A stretch of 64,000 nucleotides of DNA, from positions 62,001-126,000 of the forward strand of contig JACDDA010000007.1 in NCBI GenBank assembly GCA_013817245.1. Direction: 5' to 3'. The notes beneath the pieces were generated by a model, which saw nothing but the letters and a program-made list of their open reading frames with translations, was not told where the DNA came from and did no database searches. The position numbers were made by a program, and so were the translations under genes. The DNA is from Gammaproteobacteria bacterium (GTDB lineage: Bacteria; Pseudomonadota; Gammaproteobacteria; HTCC5015). This document shows positions 1-7,023 of the stretch, in pieces; positions within the stretch are counted from its first letter, which is position 1; the number at the start of each line of letters is the position of its first letter.

Positions 1-297
1 CGTTGTTTGCCAAACCCGCATTGGTTACCAGAACTGCGTCCATTGACCGGCAAAGACGCGGCGGTGATTAAATTTCTCGAACAAGAACCCATGGTGAATA
101 CCTTGCTGGAAGATGTGCATCATTTTCTAGAAGCGTGGTTACCAAGATTCATGAATGAAAATCGCCGTTATCTGACTATTTCAATTGGCTGCACCGGCGG
201 CCAACATCGTTCCGTTTATTTAGTCGAACAATTAGCGATGATCTTACGACGTAAAATGGGTAATATCGCCATTCGACACCGTGAACTCTCTTCCTAG
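1..297 (+). CDS. rapZ: RapZ RNase adapter protein, C-terminal part
   Basis: The window opens inside this gene; the last 98 codons are read in frame from base 1. In enterobacteria RapZ binds the small RNA GlmZ and presents it to RNase E, tuning glucosamine-6-phosphate synthesis; elsewhere its targets are less clear. The visible part is the C-terminal RNA-binding domain, recognised by the start CLPNPHW and by the family motif GCTGGQHRSV encoded from about 187. The N-terminal P-loop ATPase half lies outside the window. EIIA and HPr genes follow closely (17 and 27 bases apart), the usual rapZ/PTS neighbourhood in proteobacteria. Family assignment is secure; target RNAs cannot be read here. Confidence 0.95.
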   Translation, partial: RCLPNPHWLPELRPLTGKDAAVIKFLEQEPMVNTLLEDVHHFLEAWLPRFMNENRRYLTISIGCTGGQHRSVYLVEQLAMILRRKMGNIAIRHRELSS

Positions 298-314
298 CTG
301 AATAATGGCAACCC

Positions 315-713
315 ATGACTGTTGGCCTATTACTGATTACGCATAATGATATTGGCGCGCATTTATTAGCCACTGCACGCGAAATTATGGGCGGCGCGAT
401 AAAAACGCCAGTCGATTGCATGGCCATTAGATCACAGTGCGAACCTAGTCTTGAGCTGCAACAGGCGACACGACAAATTGCGCTATTAGATAGTGGTCAA
501 GGCGTTTTGATATTGACCGATTTATATGGTGCCACGCCCAGCAATATTGCTAATCGCTTAGCCTGTCACTCAGGTATTCGTGTGGTTGCCGGACTTAATC
601 TGCCCATGTTAGTGCGCGTATTAAATTATGCGGATTTAGGTTTAGACGAATTAACTGAAAAAGCCGTTAGCGGTGGCCAAGCCAGCGTGTTTACTTGTAC
701 AAATAAACCGTAA
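315..713 (+). CDS. PTS EIIA component, mannose/fructose family
   Basis: A 132-residue cytoplasmic phosphotransferase EIIA of the mannose family. It accepts phosphate from HPr on a histidine. His10 in LLITHNDIG fits the active site, and the later DLYGATPSNIA stretch is typical of the fold. No EIIB, IIC or IID permease genes are nearby, so a regulatory role is more likely than sugar uptake, as is common for the rapZ-linked PTS of non-enteric proteobacteria. It sits between rapZ and HPr on the same strand and is probably co-transcribed with them. Confidence 0.92.
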   Translation: MTVGLLLITHNDIGAHLLATAREIMGGAIKTPVDCMAIRSQCEPSLELQQATRQIALLDSGQGVLILTDLYGATPSNIANRLACHSGIRVVAGLNLPMLVRVLNYADLGLDELTEKAVSGGQASVFTCTNKP

Positions 714-740
714 CACCTTTCACTGATAATGGATTAACCC

Positions 741-1010
741 ATGCTAGAAAAAGAAATTTTAATTATTAACAAACTTGGTTTACATGCACGCGCATCTGCC
801 AAATTAGTTTCCACCGCGTCACGCTTTAAATCCCATATAGAGCTCAGCCGTGGCAGCAAAACTATTAACGCCAAAAGTATTATGGGAGTGATGATGTTAG
901 CGGCCGGTCAAGGTACTACTTTGCAACTGCGCATTGATGGTATTGATGAAAACGAGGCGTTAGTGGATATTGAAAAACTTATTAATGATCGCTTTGGTGA
1001 AGGCGAATAA
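741..1010 (+). CDS. ptsH: HPr-family phosphocarrier protein
   Basis: An 89-residue HPr/NPr. It relays phosphate from enzyme I to EIIA proteins. His15 in KLGLHARAS is the phosphorylation site. Ser46, in NAKSIMGV, is at the position modified by HPr kinase in organisms that have HprK. It ends the rapZ-EIIA-HPr run. The enzyme I gene (ptsI) that often follows in this neighbourhood is absent: the next gene is mgtE after 112 bases. Whether it is HPr or nitrogen-branch NPr cannot be settled from the sequence alone. Confidence 0.94.
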   Translation: MLEKEILIINKLGLHARASAKLVSTASRFKSHIELSRGSKTINAKSIMGVMMLAAGQGTTLQLRIDGIDENEALVDIEKLINDRFGEGE

Positions 1011-1122
1011 GCCGCTCGCGCTTTTATTTAATCTGCAACATTGCCTCAAACCGTCACTGACCAACAAAGCCATTTGTCATTAAAGTGCGATACACTTAAC
1101 GCCTACCTTATGAGCGTTTGGT

Positions 1123-2481
1123 ATGTCGGAAAAAAAACCAGTCGAGCAAACATCGGATCGCATTAGTTCATTGCGCAAGCAAATGAACAGCGGCACGATG
1201 CTCGCTGCGCGCCGCATGTTAAATGCGTTACACCCTGCCGAAATCGCTGACCTCTTAGAATCTTTACCGACCCGCGAACGTAAAGTTGTGTGGGAGATGG
1301 TGGATCCTAGTTTCGATGGTGAAGTATTAATCGAACTGGGCGAAGAAGCGCGTGAAGCCTTATTGGCGGACATGGATAAAGCCGAAGTATTGGCTGCGAC
1401 CGAACATCTTGACGCCGATGACTTTGCCGACTTGTTAATGTCTTTGCCGGAAACGGTAATCCAAGAAACCTTGCTCAGTATGGATAAGCAACGCTTAGCC
1501 CAAGTTGAGGCCGTGTTGTCTTATCCCGAAGACACCGCCGGCGGCTTAATGGATTTGGATGTCGTCACGGTACGTCCCGACGTAACCGTCGATGTCGTAT
1601 TACGTTATCTGCGGCACTTGGGTGAATTACCTTACAACACTGATCGCATTATTGTCGTGGATCGTTTTACTCGTTATCTCGGCACCTTACCGCTACAAAA
1701 ATTATTGGTCAGTGATTTAGACGACAGTGTTGCTGAAGTCATGGATTGGAAAGAAGAACCAATTTCAGTGAATACGCCTGATATTGAAGTCGCACGTTTA
1801 TTCCGTAATCGCGATTTAATTTCTGCGCCAGTCGTGAATGAAAAAAATGAATTAATCGGCCGCGTGACAGTAGATGACGTGGTCGACGTAATTGTTGAAG
1901 AAGCCGATCGATCCGTATTACACATGGCCGGTTTACAAGAAGATATGGATATCTTCTCGCCGATTTTACGCAGCACGCGTCGACGCGCGATTTGGTTAGG
2001 CATTAATCTATTTACAGCATTTCTAGCGGCCTTTGTTATTGGTTTATTCGAAGCCACGATTCAACATGTCGTGGCCTTAGCGGTACTGATGCCCATTGTC
2101 GCCAGCATGGGCGGCATTGCCGGCAGCCAAACGCTAACCTTAGTGATTCGCGCGCAAGCATTAGGACAAATCGGTCGCGGTAATTTCCGCGTGTTATTAA
2201 ATCGTGAAGTATTTATTGGTTTCTTAAACAGCTTATTGTGGGCACTCGTAGTCGCGGTAGTGGCGTATTTATGGTTTCACGATATTCGTATTGGCGCCAT
2301 TATCGCCACCGCGTTAATCATTAACCAATTAGCCGCCGCCTTTTCCGGCGTGATTATTCCCGTGATCCTCGACCGAATGGGCATTGATCCTGCGGTCGCA
2401 GGTAGCGTAATTTTAACGACGGTCACCGATGTCACCGGCTTTTTCGCGTTCTTGGGAATTGCCACATTAGTGTTAATGTAA
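1123..2481 (+). CDS. mgtE: Magnesium channel/transporter MgtE
   Basis: A 452-residue inner-membrane Mg2+ channel. The layout is standard: an N-terminal acidic helical domain (about 1-130), two CBS domains (about 135-255) that sense cytoplasmic Mg2+, a connecting helix, and five membrane helices (about 285-450). The pore region shows GGIAGSQTLTLVIRA, and the last helices carry the AGSVILTTVTDVTG segment with the conserved Asp. Length matches the family. No Mg2+ riboswitch is recognisable in the 112 bases upstream. In several gammaproteobacteria mgtE lies next to the PTS/rapZ genes, as here. Confidence 0.95.
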   Translation: MSEKKPVEQTSDRISSLRKQMNSGTMLAARRMLNALHPAEIADLLESLPTRERKVVWEMVDPSFDGEVLIELGEEAREALLADMDKAEVLAATEHLDADDFADLLMSLPETVIQETLLSMDKQRLAQVEAVLSYPEDTAGGLMDLDVVTVRPDVTVDVVLRYLRHLGELPYNTDRIIVVDRFTRYLGTLPLQKLLVSDLDDSVAEVMDWKEEPISVNTPDIEVARLFRNRDLISAPVVNEKNELIGRVTVDDVVDVIVEEADRSVLHMAGLQEDMDIFSPILRSTRRRAIWLGINLFTAFLAAFVIGLFEATIQHVVALAVLMPIVASMGGIAGSQTLTLVIRAQALGQIGRGNFRVLLNREVFIGFLNSLLWALVVAVVAYLWFHDIRIGAIIATALIINQLAAAFSGVIIPVILDRMGIDPAVAGSVILTTVTDVTGFFAFLGIATLVLM

Positions 2482-2557
2482 AAATGATAGGCTGCGAATT
2501 GCGCAGTCACTATTTCTTAAATAGTTTAACCCTCTTCAACCTGTTCGAGTCTTGTTT

Positions 2558-5500
2558 ATGAACTTGCCTGATCTTGCCATTAAACGTCCCGTCTTTATCA
2601 CCTGCTGTTTCGTTTTAATTGCCTTGCTCGGTGCGCTGTCGATTACGCGTTTAGGTGTTGATACCTTTCCAGATGTCAGTTTTCCTATTGTGGTCGTCAG
2701 CACTACTTATCCGGGCGCGGCTCCCAGCGAAATTGAAACCTTGGTATCCAAACCCATTGAAGAATCCGTCGGCACCTTGTCGGGTATTAAAACGATTCGT
2801 TCAACGAATAAAGAAAGCATTAGTTTAGTCATCGTGGAATTTACCCTTGATACCGATGTTAAATACGCTGAACAACAAGTTCGCGATCGCATCGCCACGG
2901 TAAAACCCAAATTACCCGATGATGCGGAAGAACCCATTATTAAAACCGTTAATCCCAGTGACCAACCGATTTTAATTCTCGCCTTATCAGCAGATATGCC
3001 ACCAGCAGAATTGTATGACCTCGCGGATCAATCGATACGACCTTTATTGGAACAAGTAAAAGATGTAGGTCAAGTTGAAATCGTAGGCGCACGCAAACGC
3101 GAAATTCAAGTATTACTGGATCGCAAAAAACTAAAAGCTCGCGAACTTTCAGCAAGCCAAGTTGCTACTCAATTAGCAATGGCCGGCACCAATATTCCTG
3201 CAGGTAAAACTAACTTTAATGGCCAAGAAATCATCATCCGTACATTGGGTGAATATGATTCACTCGACGATATTCGCTCCACACTGATTAATTTTTATGG
3301 CAATGAGACACCCACACAAATAAAAGATGTAGCGGAAGTACGTGATGGCTTAGAAGATGAAGAAAGCCGCACGTTTATTAATGGAAAACAAGCATTGACG
3401 CTGTATGTTTACCGTCGCTCCGGCGCCAACACTATCGCAGTCGTCGACATGGTAAAAACGCGCATTAGTAAAATCAATCAAACTTTTACGCAGCAAACAT
3501 CGACTTTTGATTTGGCCATTGTGCGTGATGGCAGTAATGAAATCAGAGCAAATGTTCTTGACGTAGCAGAATCCATCGCTCTTGGTATTTTGCTAACCAT
3601 TACCGTCGTGTTTTTATTTTTAGGTAACGCGCGTTCCACGTTTATCACCGGCATTGCATTGCCTAACTCCTTGTTAGGCGCATTTATTTTAATGATGGTC
3701 GCTGGTTTTACCGTCAACATCATGACCTTATTAGCCATGAGCTTAGCGGTAGGTTTATTAATTGATGATGCCATTGTGGTGCGCGAAAATATTTTTCGAC
3801 ATATTCAACTTGGCAAAAGTCCACGTGAAGCGGCGAGTCTCGGCACACGTGAAGTCGCATTAGCCGTAATTGCCACCACCTTTACGGTGATCGCCGTATT
3901 TGGTCCTGTAGCATTCTTACAAGGTGTCGTTGGGCAATTTTTTAAAGAATTTGGTTTAACCATTTGTTTTGCCATGCTCATCAGCTTATTAGATGCATTC
4001 ACGATGGCGCCGATGTTGTCAGCCTATTTAGCCGGTCGCAATGCACCTGCCGTTCGACGTAATTTTATCAGCCGCGGAATTGGATATGTGACGGATAGTT
4101 TTGAGCGCGGCCAAACTCATTTAGAAAATTTTTATGTGAAAACCTTACACTTTACTTTACGTTGGCCCTTGCTCGTATTAAGCATTGCATTAGCGATATT
4201 TGTTTTCAGTTTCTTTGCGATTGCCAGCGTACCAAAAACATTTTTGCCGCCTGCAGATACAGGTGAATTCATGGTTACCATGGATATGCCGCCTGGCACT
4301 GATTTACAACAAACAAATAAAGTCGCTGACGCTATTGATCGTGAATTACGTCAACGCAGCGAAGTTACTCGTACAGTAATGGCAGTGGGCGGCAATAACG
4401 GTGAACCTAATGAAGCCAATATTTATGTACAGCTAGTGCCGCGCAAAATGCGCAGCATGAACACCTCAGAGTTCAAAGAAATAGCGCGCGGCATCGTTGC
4501 ACCTTACGCCTATGCGTCGCCTAAAGTACAAGATCCCACCGCAATGGGTGAAGACGAACAACCTTTTAATGTCAGCATTATTGGGGAAGATTTACAACAA
4601 ACTCAAAAAATCGCCACTGATTTATATGAACATATTAAAAATCATCCTGATTTAAAAGATGTAGATATTAGTTATCGGCCCGGCAAACCCGAACTTCGCG
4701 TAGTGCTCGACCAACAACGCGCCAAGATACTGGGTGTTTCCACGCAACAATTAGGACAAGAACTACGCACTCATATTGAAGGTAGCGTGCCGGCAATGTT
4801 TCGAGCGAATGCTCACGAATATGATATTCGCGTACGTTTATTACCCGAGCAGCGTAATCTTAAAGAAAACTTTTCCACAACATACGTTCCTAATTTTAAT
4901 AATCGTCTAATTAAATTATCGGATGTCGCCAAATCTACCGAAACCGACGGCCCTGCTACTATTTATCGTCAAGACCGAGGTCGCTACATTCAAGTCTCGG
5001 CCGAATTAAATCCTGACGGGCTGGGTATGGCGCGCGCTATTGCCGACGTGAAAAAATATTTAAGCACTGGCGAAACCAAAGTACCGCCCAATATTCGTTA
5101 TGAATTTGTTGGTCAAGCAGAAAATTTTGAAGAGTTAAATAAAAACATTAGCATCGCGATGTTGCTTGCCGTCATTTTTATTTATTTTGTACTCGCCAGC
5201 TTGTACGAATCATTTATCACGCCTTTCACTATTATGTTGGTATTGCCTTTAGCGATTTGCGGCGCATTTTATGGTTTAGCTATTACCGGTTCATCGCTGG
5301 ATATTTTTTCTATGATCGGGACTATTTTGTTATTAGGGATCGCCACCAAAAATTCCATTTTGTTGGTTGATTACATCAAACAAATGACCGACCAAGGGGA
5401 ATCTATTGCAGAGGGTATTATCGCCGCGGGTAAAACTCGTCTGCGTCCCATTATTATGACGTCAGTAGCATTAATTGCGGGCATGTTGCCGGTTGCAATT

Positions 5501-5668
5501 GGTTTGAATGAAGCCAGTAGTCAACGCACCAGCATGGGCATTGCGGTTATTGGAGGATTAATTTCTTCTACCGTTTTAACTTTAGTAGTAGTACCGGCTG
5601 CGTATATTTATATCGAACGTTTTCGTTTATGGAGTTTGCGTTTTTTCAGTAAATTCGCGCCTGAATAA
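2558..5668 (+). CDS. RND-family multidrug/solute efflux permease (HAE1-like)
   Basis: About 1036 residues, the length of AcrB/MexB-type proton-driven exporters. The first membrane helix begins at residue 11, large periplasmic porter domains follow, and TM4 has the paired aspartates GLLIDDAIVVREN (about residues 403-404) used in proton relay. A second block of helices ends the protein (LLGIATKNSILLVDYI). The ATG at 2558 is chosen over an in-frame TTG six bases upstream; neither has a strong ribosome-binding site. No membrane-fusion protein or outer-membrane channel gene is adjacent, which is unusual since these pumps normally sit in a two- or three-gene operon. Substrate unknown. Confidence 0.93.
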   Translation: MNLPDLAIKRPVFITCCFVLIALLGALSITRLGVDTFPDVSFPIVVVSTTYPGAAPSEIETLVSKPIEESVGTLSGIKTIRSTNKESISLVIVEFTLDTDVKYAEQQVRDRIATVKPKLPDDAEEPIIKTVNPSDQPILILALSADMPPAELYDLADQSIRPLLEQVKDVGQVEIVGARKREIQVLLDRKKLKARELSASQVATQLAMAGTNIPAGKTNFNGQEIIIRTLGEYDSLDDIRSTLINFYGNETPTQIKDVAEVRDGLEDEESRTFINGKQALTLYVYRRSGANTIAVVDMVKTRISKINQTFTQQTSTFDLAIVRDGSNEIRANVLDVAESIALGILLTITVVFLFLGNARSTFITGIALPNSLLGAFILMMVAGFTVNIMTLLAMSLAVGLLIDDAIVVRENIFRHIQLGKSPREAASLGTREVALAVIATTFTVIAVFGPVAFLQGVVGQFFKEFGLTICFAMLISLLDAFTMAPMLSAYLAGRNAPAVRRNFISRGIGYVTDSFERGQTHLENFYVKTLHFTLRWPLLVLSIALAIFVFSFFAIASVPKTFLPPADTGEFMVTMDMPPGTDLQQTNKVADAIDRELRQRSEVTRTVMAVGGNNGEPNEANIYVQLVPRKMRSMNTSEFKEIARGIVAPYAYASPKVQDPTAMGEDEQPFNVSIIGEDLQQTQKIATDLYEHIKNHPDLKDVDISYRPGKPELRVVLDQQRAKILGVSTQQLGQELRTHIEGSVPAMFRANAHEYDIRVRLLPEQRNLKENFSTTYVPNFNNRLIKLSDVAKSTETDGPATIYRQDRGRYIQVSAELNPDGLGMARAIADVKKYLSTGETKVPPNIRYEFVGQAENFEELNKNISIAMLLAVIFIYFVLASLYESFITPFTIMLVLPLAICGAFYGLAITGSSLDIFSMIGTILLLGIATKNSILLVDYIKQMTDQGESIAEGIIAAGKTRLRPIIMTSVALIAGMLPVAIGLNEASSQRTSMGIAVIGGLISSTVLTLVVVPAAYIYIERFRLWSLRFFSKFAPE

Positions 5669-5732
5669 ATCTCACTGCATGCGCAAAAATAACTAGTGAT
5701 GAAACACGAACATATATCGGCATCGGTATCGA

Positions 5733-6641
5733 TCAATCCTTATCCCATAAACACGCTGCGCCGCGCACACCCGAAGCATCACCGTGACGCGGCGGCAGCA
5801 AGCGCGTATTAACCTGATCGGAAAATACATAACTGCCCCACAACGCCGGCACTTCGGTATACAAACGTGCGATGTTGGACATGCCACCGCCGAGCACAAT
5901 CACATCAGGATCTAAAATATTAATCACGTGCGCTAAACCTCGCGCCATACGATCGACATAACGTCGCATCACCGTTTCTGCGCGCATCTCACCGACAGCG
6001 GCTAACGCCACAATCTGCTCGGCTGCTAAGGACTCACCCGTTAATTGGTAAAAATCAGCAGCGCAACCGGGACCCGATAAAAATGTTTCTAAACAACCAT
6101 ATTGACCACAATAACAAGGTCGACCAGGACGTTCATCATCACGCGGCCACGGTAAAGGATTGTGTCCCCACTCCCCTGCAATACCATTAGGACCTTGCAA
6201 TACATGGCCATTTACCACGACACCCGCACCGGTGCCGGTACCTATAATCACACCGAAGACGACGGATGCACCGACCGCTGCACCGTCTGTGGCTTCCGAT
6301 AAAGCAAAACAGTTCGCGTCATTACTGATCCGCACCGGCTGCTGCAAGTGAGTTTCTAGATCGTGCAAAAAGGCTTGGCCATTTAACACTATGGTATTGG
6401 AGTTTTTAATTAAGCCGCTATGCGAAGCAATAGTCCCGGGCATTCCAATCCCAATCGTATTGTTTGGCCGAGTAGTGCCGGTTGCTTGTTCAATACGCTG
6501 GAGCAATTCGCTGATCGCCACAATAATCGCTCGATAATCACCTTGCGGCGTCGCCACACGATTCCGCCAACACTCATTACCTTGCGCATCCAACGCCACG
6601 CCTTCTATTTTGCTACCACCTAGATCAATCCCAATGCGCAC
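5733..6641 (-). CDS. mak: ROK-family fructokinase (Mak-like)
   Basis: A 302-residue sugar kinase that by homology phosphorylates free fructose (E. coli Mak is the close relative I recall). The N-terminal DLGGSKIEG phosphate loop, the NDANCFALSEA catalytic segment with the general-base Asp, the GTGTGAG loop and the Cys-rich ROK zinc site CYCGQYGCLET are all present. INILDPDVIVLGGGMSN near the end is typical of Mak. The start has only a weak Shine-Dalgarno. It is convergent with the RND permease and divergent from nrdA. Substrate could be another hexose or N-acetylhexosamine, so the symbol is moderately sure. Confidence 0.88.
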   Translation of the reverse strand: MRIGIDLGGSKIEGVALDAQGNECWRNRVATPQGDYRAIIVAISELLQRIEQATGTTRPNNTIGIGMPGTIASHSGLIKNSNTIVLNGQAFLHDLETHLQQPVRISNDANCFALSEATDGAAVGASVVFGVIIGTGTGAGVVVNGHVLQGPNGIAGEWGHNPLPWPRDDERPGRPCYCGQYGCLETFLSGPGCAADFYQLTGESLAAEQIVALAAVGEMRAETVMRRYVDRMARGLAHVINILDPDVIVLGGGMSNIARLYTEVPALWGSYVFSDQVNTRLLPPRHGDASGVRGAACLWDKD

Positions 6642-6800
6642 GGACTTTATCTCTCCTCATTAATTTTTTAAGCATTTCATTACCATTCATCTGAAGGCTT
6701 ATTCATCGCAGATATCTATTAAATCTCTACCACTCTTACAAAACCGCGCCAGACCGAGGCTGCCTCTATTATGCCGCGAAATAAGCGACTTACCCTTAAC

Positions 6801-6809
6801 TTATCCACA
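6801..6809 (+). promoter_or_regulatory. Consensus DnaA box upstream of nrdA
   Basis: The nonamer TTATCCACA is a perfect DnaA box. In E. coli DnaA binds boxes in the nrdAB promoter and couples nucleotide-reductase expression to replication initiation. Its place 29 bases before the first NrdR box supports the same logic, but a single box can also be a chance match. Confidence 0.6.
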
Positions 6810-6837
6810 TCTTATACTCAGCTTACAAACCTGGAAA

Positions 6838-6885
6838 ACACACTATATTGTGCTTGACCGAGTATCAAGACACATTCTATAGTGG
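6838..6885 (+). promoter_or_regulatory. Tandem NrdR boxes controlling nrdA
   Basis: Two 16-base sites, ACACACTATATTGTGC (6838-6853) and ACACATTCTATAGTGG (6870-6885), match the NrdR consensus acaCwAtATaTwGtgt with few mismatches. Their starts are 32 bp apart, about three helical turns, the spacing usual for cooperative NrdR binding. NrdR represses ribonucleotide reductase genes when dATP is high. The position upstream of nrdA makes the assignment likely. Confidence 0.85.
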
Positions 6886-6979
6886 TCAACCAATTTTGAG
6901 AGACCTTGCGTGGGCGATTTTCATATAAGATCCGCCACTGCTATAGCGAAGGTTCGCAGGGTATTTTTTTCGTAACGCC

Positions 6980-7001
6980 GCAATCTAGTTGCCTAGATTG
7001 C
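6980..7001 (+). promoter_or_regulatory. Leader hairpin before nrdA
   Basis: GCAATCTAG and CTAGATTGC form a perfect 9-bp stem around a TTGC loop, ending about 12 bases before the ribosome-binding site. There is no U-run, so it is not a simple terminator. It could stabilise the mRNA 5' end or affect translation; function not known. Confidence 0.5.
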
Positions 7002-7023
7002 CAGTCAAATTATAAGGACGACA

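Larger units (their letters stand above)
6642..7023. promoter_or_regulatory. Intergenic control region between the fructokinase gene and nrdA
   Basis: This 382-base divergent region holds no gene. It contains a consensus DnaA box (6801-6809), two NrdR-like boxes (6838-6853 and 6870-6885) and a perfect leader hairpin (6980-7001) ahead of the AAGGACGAC ribosome-binding site of nrdA. Each is listed separately. I see no clear sigma-70 promoter hexamers that I would commit to. Confidence 0.6.
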
